A program made the position numbers and the translations under genes. Below the pieces are notes generated by a model. It saw only the letters and a program-made list of their open reading frames with translations. It was not told where the DNA came from and searched no databases. Of a DNA stretch of 64,000 bases, positions 26,381 to 34,770 are shown in pieces (position 1 is the stretch's first letter; each line of letters begins with the position of its first letter). This DNA comes from Roseovarius sp. M141 (GTDB lineage Bacteria; Pseudomonadota; Alphaproteobacteria; Rhodobacterales; Rhodobacteraceae). Location: positions 124,001 to 188,000 of the forward strand of contig NZ_VCNH01000001.1 of the NCBI RefSeq assembly GCF_024355225.1, read 5' to 3'.

Positions 26381-28045
26381 CTATTCGGTCGCCGCGACTG
26401 GTTGGGGATTCAGACCGCTGACATCAATCCGGCCTTTGCCGATTTCGACAGTGATGATCTGATCCTGGCGGCGCAGCCAATAGAGCTCACGATCTATGAC
26501 GCGGGTGATCGCATTGATTTCTGCGTCAAGGCTCGTTTCCAACATGTTGATCGCAAGGTCCTCGGCCTCGTCGCGGAACCAGCGCTCTTGTTGATCATAG
26601 GACCCGGCCTCGGCATCGTCAGATGGGCAGAACAGCGCGTGTTCCAGAAAGTCGACCAGATCGGCGCTCGTCGCCTTTGAAGATTTTGTAACCGCGATAT
26701 CGACGTCATCGAGCCCCCAATCGTCCTCGCCAAAGATCAGCCAATCGGTCGCCAGGGTCCACGCCTCGGAATAGGTCGCGTCCGCCAAGATGCACTGGAT
26801 TTCCAACTGATCGGGCCGCTCGGTCATGGTGAGGCGTTTGCCCGGCGCGACACAGAAAGTGTCTGTGTCACCGATAACGCGGTATTCCTTGACCGAAAGT
26901 CGGGTCAGCTGTTCATACCACTCATAGCCCGTGAATGCGGGCTTGGGATCATAGAGGCGAGTTTCAACACGCTGCGCGGAGAGCGCATAGGCGAGGTTCT
27001 GTTCTTCAATCGCACCGCCCTCACTGTCGTAAATCACATCGTCGGCCGTGATCGTCTTGACCGCACCCAGACTGGTCTGATCACGATCGGCATGGCTGGG
27101 TTTGAATTCACGCAACATCATCGCGGCTGGCAGCAGGTCGATGCCAAGCGCGGCTGCGCGCCTGAAATTGTCATAGGAAAGCGAATGTGCCCCAGCCTCC
27201 TTGATCAGCTGATAGAAGAGCAGACTGATATGGTTGCGCAAATCGTCCATGAAGGCGTTTTCGACGATCTCTTTTCGCGCCGGGAGAACCAGTTTGAGAC
27301 TTGCGCAATGGGTGACATCCAGCCGCGCGTAATAGGTCCGGTGGAATTCCTGGGACAGGCTTGGCAATCGCGCATGCAATGTTACGCCATGGAAGTTGAT
27401 GATTTCGCTGTTGCGGAACCCGACCGTGCTGCTTTCGTAGATGCCAATGCGGATGCCGTTCCATTCCTCAATATACTCGGCATCTGCCAGAAAATCCTTG
27501 CGCGAGGCGATGACGCCATCGATCATCACATCTATCGGCAGATACCGCGCGGCGTGGTTGGCGGCCGGGACAAAACTCTCGTTGGGTTTGATGGCGATCA
27601 GGATCGTCGTGCCATCATGGTTCGGCGGTCCCTCGCTACACGTGATCGGAACCTCTCCACCGAAGCTCTCGGGCTCCGCGTCTATCATCCAGGACCGGCA
27701 CGTGCCGTGTTTCTGGGCGATGATCCGCACGCGGCGACCTGCCAGCGAGAAGAACCCCATACCGGCAGCGTCTTCAATCGACTGCACGTCATTCTCCCAT
27801 GCGCTTTGCCCCAGAGTGAAGAGGTCTCTGGGATCGCTGAGGCCCGGTCCGTTGTCGATCAGGCAGATGACAGGGCCGAGGTCAGGATAGTCGATCTGGC
27901 TGACGGAGATCTGTGTCGCACCGGCCCGTCGGGCATTCTGAAAGAGCTCGGCAAAGATATCGTCGAGGGTGGCGTTGAACAGGCGCGATACTTTGGAAAT
28001 GGCGTCGTCGGCGACGCAGGCGTGAAAGGATGTGGGGTTCTTCAT
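26381..28045 (-). CDS. GHKL-type (Hsp90-like) ATPase of the element
   Basis: This 554-residue protein has a Bergerat ATP-binding fold at its N-terminus. The N-box is DDIFAELFQNARRAGA (about 28-43), the G1 box LIDNGPGLSD near 62, and the G2-type loop DAAGMGFFSLAGRRV near 92. The rest (about 200-554) is not a recognised kinase or MutL domain and may be specific to plasmids. No HisKA domain is present, so it is not a two-component kinase. The ATG at 28045 has GGAGCC upstream. It is separated from its neighbours by leaders carrying the shared repeat, and its role in element maintenance is inferred from context. Confidence 0.78.
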   Translation of the reverse strand: MKNPTSFHACVADDAISKVSRLFNATLDDIFAELFQNARRAGATQISVSQIDYPDLGPVICLIDNGPGLSDPRDLFTLGQSAWENDVQSIEDAAGMGFFSLAGRRVRIIAQKHGTCRSWMIDAEPESFGGEVPITCSEGPPNHDGTTILIAIKPNESFVPAANHAARYLPIDVMIDGVIASRKDFLADAEYIEEWNGIRIGIYESSTVGFRNSEIINFHGVTLHARLPSLSQEFHRTYYARLDVTHCASLKLVLPARKEIVENAFMDDLRNHISLLFYQLIKEAGAHSLSYDNFRRAAALGIDLLPAAMMLREFKPSHADRDQTSLGAVKTITADDVIYDSEGGAIEEQNLAYALSAQRVETRLYDPKPAFTGYEWYEQLTRLSVKEYRVIGDTDTFCVAPGKRLTMTERPDQLEIQCILADATYSEAWTLATDWLIFGEDDWGLDDVDIAVTKSSKATSADLVDFLEHALFCPSDDAEAGSYDQQERWFRDEAEDLAINMLETSLDAEINAITRVIDRELYWLRRQDQIITVEIGKGRIDVSGLNPQPVAATE

Positions 28046-28084
28046 GGCGAGGCTCCTTGGAACGGGGTGACGCCCTCCCGGAAA

Positions 28085-28138
28085 CTCTCTCTCAAACAGG
28101 GGGAAGGCTTGCCCTTCCCCAAACCGCCTTTTGCTCTT
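28085..28138 (-). repeat. Conserved leader element, copy B (GHKL gene)
   Basis: This 54-bp segment has the same first 10 and last 8 bases as copy A (26231-26284), with AGGCTTGCCCTTCCCC in the middle. It lies 39 bases before the GHKL start in the transcript. The surrounding gap 28046-28177 carries no gene. Confidence 0.65.
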
Positions 28139-28177
28139 TGTGGCGGGCAGCCCCCCAGGCGACGCGCACGGGCCGTG

Positions 28178-28759
28178 TCAATTCACCGACGATTTGGCCT
28201 CAGCCAGGCAATAGCCGTCATAGTCGCCAAGAAACCCCCAACATGACGCGACCTCGTCGTCATCTTTTTCGACGATGAATCCGTAACAATTGCCGGTCAG
28301 ATAATGGTCGTAGGTCTGGACCTCCTGGCGCAGATGGTCGGCGATCCTGGTGCGCAAATTCTTTGAGACGCGGGTGACGCCGTAGTCTTTGCGGATATCG
28401 TCCAGCGTCACATAGATATAGCCGACCTGGCCGGAATCCCAAAGGCAGTGAAAGCCCGTCGTGTTCATGGTGATACCGCTGTGATCATAGAGATAGAGCG
28501 GCAGGATGACGGCGCGCCTCGACGCCCGCTCGATCAGCGCATTCATCGGCAGGTCGGTGTCGCCATCCAGACCGCAAAGATCGACCAACAGGTCGCGCGG
28601 ATCTTCGCGGTCATGCTTGTCACCGAGCATGTAACGGCGGTGCCAGCAGGACATTGTACCGAGATTGTCGTAGTCGCGCGGGTTTTCCGGATCGGGATCG
28701 GGGACGATCTTGATCGTGTGATCGCGATAGGTCTCTTCATGGATCGGGGTGCCCATCAT
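28178..28759 (-). CDS. Conserved plasmid-type hypothetical protein
   Basis: This 193-residue soluble, acidic protein has no membrane segment. It begins MMGTPIHEETYRDHTIKI, has DPENPRDYDNLGTMSCWHRR near 25 and a C-terminal DHYLTGNCYGFIVEKDD. The style is that of proteins carried on alphaproteobacterial plasmids and phages, but I cannot assign a function. The start was chosen at the double ATG (28759/28756), which follows AGGAGCACG. A strong terminator hairpin lies just upstream, so transcription of this gene may need read-through or its own promoter. Confidence 0.6.
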   Translation of the reverse strand: MMGTPIHEETYRDHTIKIVPDPDPENPRDYDNLGTMSCWHRRYMLGDKHDREDPRDLLVDLCGLDGDTDLPMNALIERASRRAVILPLYLYDHSGITMNTTGFHCLWDSGQVGYIYVTLDDIRKDYGVTRVSKNLRTRIADHLRQEVQTYDHYLTGNCYGFIVEKDDDEVASCWGFLGDYDGYCLAEAKSSVN

Positions 28760-28786
28760 CGTGCTCCTAGGGTTGTGTGTGAAACG

Positions 28787-28813
28787 AAAAAGGCCCGCCA
28801 TACTTGGCGGGCC
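28787..28813 (-). terminator. Rho-independent terminator or attenuator
   Basis: A perfect 9-bp stem GGCCCGCCA/TGGCGGGCC with a four-base loop is followed on the minus strand by TTTTT. It lies 29 bases after the stop of the 105-residue gene and 28 bases before the start of the next, so it either ends the upstream message or attenuates the downstream gene. Confidence 0.75.
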
Positions 28814-28842
28814 CTTGGGCCGGATCGTTTGACCTGCCCGTG

Positions 28843-29160
28843 TCAGGCGGCGGCGTTCTCACCTTTTGGTGATTCTTCAGCGTCGAGCTCTTCCTTGGTC
28901 CTGAGGTTGAAATAGAGGTTTCCGGTGGCCTTGCTGAAACCGGGAGGTTTGCGCGGTGCCAGACAGCGGACCGACGCGTTGCAGCCCTCGCCATGTTCCA
29001 TCGCGAAATGCGTGACCTGATCGACAAGATCGCCCATCCCGGCCGCCGTCAGCTCTTTGGTCGGATAGGTTCCGCCGAAGAGGTCGTATTTGGTCACAAC
29101 GAAGTTGCCGTCCTTGTGTGCGGGATAGAGGGTAACTTTGAAATCGCAGGGTTTAGCCAT
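28843..29160 (-). CDS. Small soluble hypothetical protein
   Basis: This 105-residue protein begins MAKPCDFKVTLYPAHKDGNF and has a central GDLVDQVTHFAMEHGEGC. No domain was recognised. The ATG at 29160 has GGAGG upstream. It has its own hairpin on each side (29227-29254 upstream, 28787-28813 downstream), so it looks like an independently regulated cistron of the maintenance block. Confidence 0.55.
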   Translation of the reverse strand: MAKPCDFKVTLYPAHKDGNFVVTKYDLFGGTYPTKELTAAGMGDLVDQVTHFAMEHGEGCNASVRCLAPRKPPGFSKATGNLYFNLRTKEELDAEESPKGENAAA

Positions 29161-29226
29161 TTTCGTGGCCTCCGTGACGGGCGGGACCGGACCATCCGGC
29201 CCCTTGTGAAACCCGTCAGCGGGGAA

Positions 29227-29254
29227 GGGCCGTCCTCGATCATGAGGACGGCCC
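29227..29254 (-). terminator. Strong intercistronic hairpin
   Basis: A perfect 11-bp stem GGGCCGTCCTC/GAGGACGGCCC with a six-base loop, 25 bases after the stop of the DUF3768 gene on the minus strand. No T-run follows (TTCCCC), so it may be an mRNA-stabilising or processing hairpin and not a true terminator. Confidence 0.45.
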
Positions 29255-29279
29255 AGATATCACCAGGCAGTTGCGTGGT

Positions 29280-29687
29280 TCAGTATTCGGACGGGAACAG
29301 AAGCGTCAGAACACGGCGCGTGCGCGCGGGATCGGTCGGTGTCTCCGCGCCGTACTCAAAATTCTCGTCATAGAGATCGAATTTGAACCAGACCCGTTCA
29401 GCTTCGACCACGAGCACGCCCATCTCGTGCAGCCCGTAGGGATCACTGTTGGCATCAAAGGCATCAAAGGCGACGAGCGCTTCGATGAGAGCTGTGCGGA
29501 ATTCGTCGCTCCGGGCAGCGATGCCTGCCGTCATGACGAGCTTACCGGGCGGAACACCGGCCAATTTGACAGATCCGGTGATAGACGTTCGGAACGCATC
29601 GTTCTGTTTTGCAATGATCGCGGCCGTCGCGGGATTGGTCACGTCGTCTTCGGCATGTGGGGCATCGCTTTGAGGTTCGTGGTTCAT
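29280..29687 (-). CDS. DUF3768 family protein
   Basis: This 135-residue soluble protein has the DUF3768 layout: IAKQNDAFRTSITGS near 28, PPGKLVMTAGIAAR near 50 and an acidic aromatic stretch WFKFDLYDENFEYGAE near 102. The family is common on alphaproteobacterial plasmids and has no known function. The ATG at 29687 follows CAGGAG; an upstream in-frame start at 29720 has no site. A GGCCGA/TCGGCC hairpin lies between it and parB. Confidence 0.7.
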   Translation of the reverse strand: MNHEPQSDAPHAEDDVTNPATAAIIAKQNDAFRTSITGSVKLAGVPPGKLVMTAGIAARSDEFRTALIEALVAFDAFDANSDPYGLHEMGVLVVEAERVWFKFDLYDENFEYGAETPTDPARTRRVLTLLFPSEY

Positions 29688-29812
29688 GGTCTTTCTCCTG
29701 TGCCGGAACGGCCGACCCATTCGGCCCGAGGTTTCCCGACAGTCGGACAGGACCGCCCCCGACCCTTCAGAGGGCTGGGAGCGATCCAGAGTATTGATGG
29801 TTTGGTGACTGG

Positions 29813-31945
29813 TCAGGCCGCGTCGGTCATGAAGGCGGGCAGGGCGTCTGATCCCGCCGAAGTCGCCTTGGCATCGTCCTCATCCGAGTCCGGTGTCGCG
29901 TGATCAGTCTCCGCTTCGCCAAACGCCATTCCGTCTGGAAGCCAGCGAGATGTCTTCGTAGCGGTCTCCGCTGTCAGACCGGCGGCCTCTTGCGGTGTGT
30001 CGCAGAACGCCTGCTCCATGGATTTTGCGATCTCCGCCTTGCGCAAACCCGACTTGTCGTCAGCCCAGCGGTCGTCGATCAGCGCCTTTGCCGTCTCAAA
30101 CGCGTGGTCTTTTTTCACACGACCCCAATAGCTATCCGCCGTCGGACGCCAGCAGGCGGCAACATCCACGTTGAGACGGGAACCGATCGCTTCGATCACA
30201 ACGGTTGCACCGGTATCGTTGGCAAGCTGCTGGTTGAGCGCATAGGCCGCACACCAGGCAAAGATCGCCTGCTTGTCGCGTTCCGGAAGCGCCAACAATT
30301 GTTCGATATCTTTCGGCGCTTTAGCCTCCATCCAGGCAAGGTTGAGACCGTCATTGAGCGCGTCAAGCATGCGCGCCGCAACGGTGTCCTTGAGGACCTC
30401 GCGCGATCCCGTCGTCATCGCGGGCCGGAGCGAAACGTCCAGTGGTGCACCAATGCCGCTGCGCCCGAACACGCCCCGTGCCATCGTGTAGAGCATGGCA
30501 TCATAGGCTGCGCTGTAGTCAGCCGCCAAATGCGCCCGCAGGATCTGATGACGCGTGGCCCGCAGATCGTCAGCGAGTGATTGCGGAATACCCTGTGCCT
30601 TGCGGGCTGCGGTCGTCGCATCGACTGGCATGTCCGGACGACGCATCGTGGCGGGAAGTTCAATCGCTGGTCCTGCGGGAATGCAGCCATCTTCGTCAGA
30701 TGTTTCGCTATCCCCGTCATCCGCCGCAATTGTTTCAGCTGGTCTGGGAATGTCTTCTGGTCGCACCAATCCGGTTTCCAGGCGCGGCTCGCCATTGTGA
30801 CTGATCGTCACGACACATCCGGCGATCCTGTAGTCGTCGTCGGTATAAGCGACGTTGGCCTCTTCGATCGTCTCGATTTCGCGGATGCGATTCCAGATCC
30901 GGTCTTCTTCCGCCTGTTGCTCCTCTGTCCACGTCGCCTCATCATAATTGCTTTCCAAGGCGTCCTGGCGCTCCTGCAATGTGGCAAGTTCGGTCGCGAG
31001 GTCAGGATCGGGATCGAGCGGTTTGGGATAGACTCGCCCATAGGGGCGAAAGCTATCGTAGTCGGTCTCCAGATGCGCCTCGGTCCATTTCCAGATCTTG
31101 GCGGCCTCATCCGCCAGCCCCTGAAGTTTGTCCTGCGCCAGGCTCTCGAGCAGATTTGGATCCTCCAGATGCATAGCGTCGCGCTCAGAAAAGAGGTCCT
31201 CAATGACCGATCCACCCGCCTCTTTGTAGGCGTCGATTCCGACGAAGAGGGCGAGTTTGGACGACCCCGAATAGGATTTCTGGGTCAGATGGTTTCGGAT
31301 CGAATGCGGCGACGGACTGTAATGTTGCTTGACCGCTTCCCAAGCCTCAACCTGACGCGCATGATCGTCGGTCAGTGTGAACGCCATGACGCAATCGAGC
31401 GACATCTCACCGTCGCGGAACAGCTGCATGAGGTCCGGTGCGACACTGGCAAGCTTTAGGCGGCGGCGGACGAGATCGTTTGTAATCCCGAACTGCTTTG
31501 CGATCTGATCTTCGGTGCGCCCCTTTTTGCGCAGAGCGGCAAAAGCCCCGAACTGATCGGCTCCATGCATCGCCACGCGCACCATGTTTTCGGCAGCGGA
31601 CGTGTCTTCCGCCTGATCGGATTCCTCGACCGAGCAGGAGACCGGATGGTCGGGCTTGATGATCTTGTCCTCAGCCAGCTTGTTAAGTGCTGCGAGACGC
31701 CGCCCGCCGGCATGAACATGGAACTTTGCACCCATCTTGTGGACAATGAGGTTCTGTTTCAGTCCGGTCTCCTTGATGCTGGCATAGAGTTCGGCATCTT
31801 CGGCCTCGGTGGCTGATGTCTTGCGGACGTTCTTCGGGCTGAGCACCAGCTTGTTCAGCGGGACCATTTGCGATTCCGCCTCAGGCAGGGCGGTGGTCAC
31901 GGCGGCCTTGGGCTTGATAGCTGATCTGGATTTGGGGTTGGTCAT
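29813..31945 (-). CDS. parB: ParB/RepB/Spo0J-family protein without a ParA partner
   Basis: This 710-residue protein has a ParB N-terminal domain at about residues 25-115, with SPKNVRKTSATEAEDAELY, the phosphate-binding GGRRLAALN and AENMVRVAMH. A helix-turn-helix region around 140-170 (RTEDQIAKQFGITNDLVRRR) would bind centromere-like DNA. Residues about 280-700 are a long extension typical of plasmid ParB variants. No ParA gene is in the window. The ATG at 31945 follows GGGAG and is chosen over an upstream start lacking a site. Role: plasmid partition or a broader regulator; the latter is possible given the orphan status. Confidence 0.85.
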   Translation of the reverse strand: MTNPKSRSAIKPKAAVTTALPEAESQMVPLNKLVLSPKNVRKTSATEAEDAELYASIKETGLKQNLIVHKMGAKFHVHAGGRRLAALNKLAEDKIIKPDHPVSCSVEESDQAEDTSAAENMVRVAMHGADQFGAFAALRKKGRTEDQIAKQFGITNDLVRRRLKLASVAPDLMQLFRDGEMSLDCVMAFTLTDDHARQVEAWEAVKQHYSPSPHSIRNHLTQKSYSGSSKLALFVGIDAYKEAGGSVIEDLFSERDAMHLEDPNLLESLAQDKLQGLADEAAKIWKWTEAHLETDYDSFRPYGRVYPKPLDPDPDLATELATLQERQDALESNYDEATWTEEQQAEEDRIWNRIREIETIEEANVAYTDDDYRIAGCVVTISHNGEPRLETGLVRPEDIPRPAETIAADDGDSETSDEDGCIPAGPAIELPATMRRPDMPVDATTAARKAQGIPQSLADDLRATRHQILRAHLAADYSAAYDAMLYTMARGVFGRSGIGAPLDVSLRPAMTTGSREVLKDTVAARMLDALNDGLNLAWMEAKAPKDIEQLLALPERDKQAIFAWCAAYALNQQLANDTGATVVIEAIGSRLNVDVAACWRPTADSYWGRVKKDHAFETAKALIDDRWADDKSGLRKAEIAKSMEQAFCDTPQEAAGLTAETATKTSRWLPDGMAFGEAETDHATPDSDEDDAKATSAGSDALPAFMTDAA

Positions 31946-31980
31946 CGGAAAGCTCCCTTTCGGAGCCGGACCGGGAGAGC

Positions 31981-32032
31981 CTCTCTCTCCCTTCAAAGCC
32001 CGGCAACCCGGGCTTGCCTTCCTCTTCCTCTT
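31981..32032 (-). repeat. Conserved leader element, copy C (parB)
   Basis: This diverged copy of the leader element starts CTCTCTCTC, has GGGCTTGCCTTCC in the middle and ends TTCCTCTT. It lies 35 bases before parB in the transcript. The bases next to the start codon (GGAGCTTTCC then ATG) are the same as in copy A. Confidence 0.5.
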
Positions 32033-32513
32033 CGCGGCACCAGCCACATACACCGACCATCGATCTAAGCCCGCCGTCGGTGCGTTCTGCACTTGGACAG
32101 CCTACTTCGCATGGATGGATTTTAACCTCCATTTCGTGGCAAACTGCCGACCGTTATCTTATTACACTACGTCAGCAGAATTCTGAGCTAAACGACATTT
32201 CGCTAACCGCCCCAGCGCCTCTCCTGCTCGCTACCGCCCTTTCTGCAGTGGCCGTAGTGGCGATGTTGGTCGAACAATTAACATTCGCGGCCTCGGGTGG
32301 AGCGCGTGGTTCTCTCAGTAAGTTGGCTGACGTTGATGTTCTGGGTCTATTACTCAGTTTTCATCATCGCACCGGGCGCAGGCTTCAATTCCCAAAGTGA
32401 GGTTTTAGAGAAATCACTTGGGCCACAGAAAAGGGGCTGTGCCAATGTCACGACAAACGCGGATTGCCCCTGCCGAGGGATACAAAAACCCTCGGCAAAT
32501 GCGATCTCATGGA
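32033..32513. other. 481-bp gap with no convincing gene
   Basis: This gap upstream of parB and downstream of the truncated protease gene holds only short, overlapping open frames with poor start sites. A hairpin TGCCGAGGG/CCCTCGGCA at 32471-32498 follows the protease gene stop by 16 bases on the minus strand but lacks a T-run. The parB promoter must lie here; no clear -35/-10 pair was picked. Confidence 0.5.
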
Positions 32514-33119
32514 TCAGGCTTCGCTCGCACCAAGCGTGCCGATCTTCAGGTCGATGGTCTTTTCAGTGCCACGGCGCAGGATCTGCAACGCGACTTGTGC
32601 GTTTGGTGCTGTTTCTGCGACGGCGCGAGTCAGATCGCGCAGTTCCGATATGTCTTCACCATTGAAGGACAGAATGATGTCGCCCGACTGGAGTCCTGCG
32701 GCCTCGGCAGGGCTGTCGCCTGACACGATTTCCACCACTGCGCCACGGGGGCCATCATAACCAAGGACTGAAGCTACTTCGTCAGACATGGGCTTGATCT
32801 GAACGCCTAACCAGCCGCGCGTGATCGTTCCGTCATCAGCAAGATCATCGACAATCCGCTGAACCATGTCGGAAGGAACGGCAAAGCCAATACCCACCGA
32901 ACCGCCGTCCGTTGAGAAGATTGCAGTATTGACCCCGATTACTTCCCCGTCCGCGTTGAACAGCGGGCCGCCGGAATTGCCACGATTGATTGCCGCATCG
33001 GTCTGGTTGAAGTCGTCATAGGGGCTCGAGTTGCTGTTACGCGACGTGGCGGAAACGATGCCTGATGTCACTGTGCCGCCCAGTCCGAAAGGGTTGCCGA
33101 CCGCGATGGAGACCTCCCC
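32514..33119 (-). pseudogene. 5'-truncated DegP/HtrA-family serine protease
   Basis: The reading frame preserves [15 protein letters not shown], the catalytic-Ser motif [10 protein letters not shown] and one C-terminal PDZ domain ([14 protein letters not shown] to the end). Signal peptide, catalytic His and Asp are missing. The open frame meets a stop just upstream of the first recognisable codon at about 33119. Homology therefore ends abruptly inside the protease domain, which marks a recombination boundary between the maintenance block and the copper island. The remaining segment cannot be an active protease. Confidence 0.85.
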
Positions 33120-33343
33120 TCACACTCAGTGCTTGTGCATATTAATTTATGTCACTGTCCATTGTGATAGCCGGTCACCAACACTGCGGCCGCTTTCCCG
33201 CTCTACTTCGCTTAGAATTAGCAGTCTCAGATTTTAGCCTATTGTCCCGAAGTCAAAGAACACCGTCAGTCTACATCCTCTATCGTGGCTTAGTGGGTCC
33301 GGAATGTTCCCCGAGCATCTGCACCGCCGGTCGGCGGCGCAGA

Positions 33344-34216
33344 TCAGCGTTGGCAGGTGTAGAAGCCACGATATCCAGCGCGCAAGCCTGCATCAAGTTC
33401 TAGGACGAGGTTGGCCTCGGTTGGCTCGCCATTGGCGACATTCAGACTGTCCGTCTCATTCGGCGCGCTCAGGCGTATCGTAATGCCCTCCGCCGTCAGT
33501 ACCCGTCCCGCTTCATCGGCCTCAAGTCGGACCAGATCGCCGCTGAGCTTGACCAATGCCGCCACCGTGCCATCCACACGACCGATGATGACAGATGCAG
33601 GGCTTTGCGTGGTATAGTTGAAGGTACAGGCGGCACCATCTGGAAAGAGCTGTGCGATTTCTTGCTGGGTCACAAATTCTGGATCGACGATGGATACTTC
33701 TGCGGTCGCAAGCGCATCTTGAAGCGAGACGATCCCCGCTGGGCCATTACTGCTTTCTTCTCTGATTTTACCCGATGCCTCGATTTCATTGATGAGATAG
33801 CGCATTTCGGCAATTTCTTTGTCCTGCGCAAAGATGATCTCGTCGGCCAGCTTGCGCACGCGCGCATCTTGGATATTGGCGCGGCCCGATGTCATGATGG
33901 CGATGGAATGGTGCGGAATCATGGCGCGCATGTAGCTGGTATCGCCCACAGTGCTCTGGCTGCGCACCAGCCAGAGCGAACCGACAAAGGCAATAATTGC
34001 GCCGACAGAGATCGCGGCGTTGATCGCCTTGTTCGAATACATCGACAGCATGAACGCTAGCATGATGATCGCCATCGTGGCGCCCATCAGGATCGCCATG
34101 TAGGCGCGGGTTTCGGACCAGAAAATATGGGTCCAGAGGAACGTGTTGAGATACATCAGGATGAACATGACGACCGTCGAGGTCGCGATCATGGCGGCAA
34201 ATCTCCAGTATGACAT
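33344..34216 (-). CDS. DUF305-family membrane protein of the copper island
   Basis: This 290-residue protein has three or four membrane helices in the first 110 residues. A DUF305 segment follows, with MRAMIPHHSIAIMTS (His-His motif) and DEIIFAQDKEIAEMRYLI near 130-150. The C-terminal part (about 175-290) is extracytoplasmic. DUF305 proteins are four-helix ferritin-like folds often found with copper-resistance genes. A CueR-type site lies 60-90 bp upstream, so induction by copper is likely. The precise function is unknown. Confidence 0.8.
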   Translation of the reverse strand: MSYWRFAAMIATSTVVMFILMYLNTFLWTHIFWSETRAYMAILMGATMAIIMLAFMLSMYSNKAINAAISVGAIIAFVGSLWLVRSQSTVGDTSYMRAMIPHHSIAIMTSGRANIQDARVRKLADEIIFAQDKEIAEMRYLINEIEASGKIREESSNGPAGIVSLQDALATAEVSIVDPEFVTQQEIAQLFPDGAACTFNYTTQSPASVIIGRVDGTVAALVKLSGDLVRLEADEAGRVLTAEGITIRLSAPNETDSLNVANGEPTEANLVLELDAGLRAGYRGFYTCQR

Positions 34217-34275
34217 GATAAATCCTTTTGTTATCGCATTAAGAAGTTGGGTTTGATGCCCGAAAAGTGAACGTG

Positions 34276-34306
34276 AAACCAGCTTCCAGCGCTGGAGGGT
34301 TCCAAA
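34276..34306 (-). promoter_or_regulatory. CueR-type operator upstream of the DUF305 gene
   Basis: The minus strand reads ACCCTCCAGCGCTGGAAGC, close to the site at 41956-41986 (ACCCTCCAGTGGTGGAAGG). With GGAACC as -35 and TTTCAC as -10 the spacing is 19 bp, the long spacer typical of MerR-family promoters. Confidence 0.65.
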
Positions 34307-34339
34307 GTTTTATGAGATTTTTGTGCCTCACAACCCCGG

Positions 34340-34756
34340 TCAGTGATTGCGCCGTGTCGTGACGAGGAAGATCGTCGAAGCCGAGCAGCTGATCAAAAGA
34401 AACCCGTTCAGCGCTTCGATGCCGGCGAGAAATCGAAGATGACCGGTTGGATAAATATCGCCGAGGCCAAGCGACGTGTAGTTCACGACCGAAAAATAGA
34501 AGAAATCCATGACCGAATTGACATTTTCCTGCTCGAAACCGCCAATTCCTATCCATTCACCCAGAATGAAGCCAATGGCATACAGGCCAGCTTCGGCGAC
34601 ATGCGCGGTCGCCAAAACATAAAGAGCGACCACAAGACCATGCATGCCTATGATATCGTTGCGGTCGGTAAAGTTCATGGCGAAAGCCATTGCACGCGCA
34701 TGCAGCACTCCACACAATCCGAAAAGCACGACGGCCAGTAACCACGCTACGATCAT
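34340..34756 (-). CDS. Two-TM potassium-channel-like protein
   Basis: This 138-residue protein has hydrophobic helices near 3-24, 42-68 and 108-130 and a pore-like segment NYTSLGLGDIYPTGH at about 93-107. That segment resembles the K-channel filter region (T-x-G-x-GD) with TSLGLGD in place of TVGYGD. The altered filter leaves ion selectivity open. The ATG at 34756 was preferred because the longer frame would overlap cueR. It follows cueR by 14 bases and is probably part of the copA-cueR operon. Confidence 0.65.
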   Translation of the reverse strand: MIVAWLLAVVLFGLCGVLHARAMAFAMNFTDRNDIIGMHGLVVALYVLATAHVAEAGLYAIGFILGEWIGIGGFEQENVNSVMDFFYFSVVNYTSLGLGDIYPTGHLRFLAGIEALNGFLLISCSASTIFLVTTRRNH

Positions 34757-34770
34757 GTTCAGCAGGCGCC

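Noticed and set aside
32471..32498. Rho-independent terminator after truncated degP
   Set aside because: The stem is perfect but no T-run follows on either strand, so it is noted only as a hairpin in the gap.
33120..33343. Possible transposon end at the degP break
   Set aside because: No Tn3-like GGGG terminal repeat, no transposase and no visible target duplication; the mechanism remains open.
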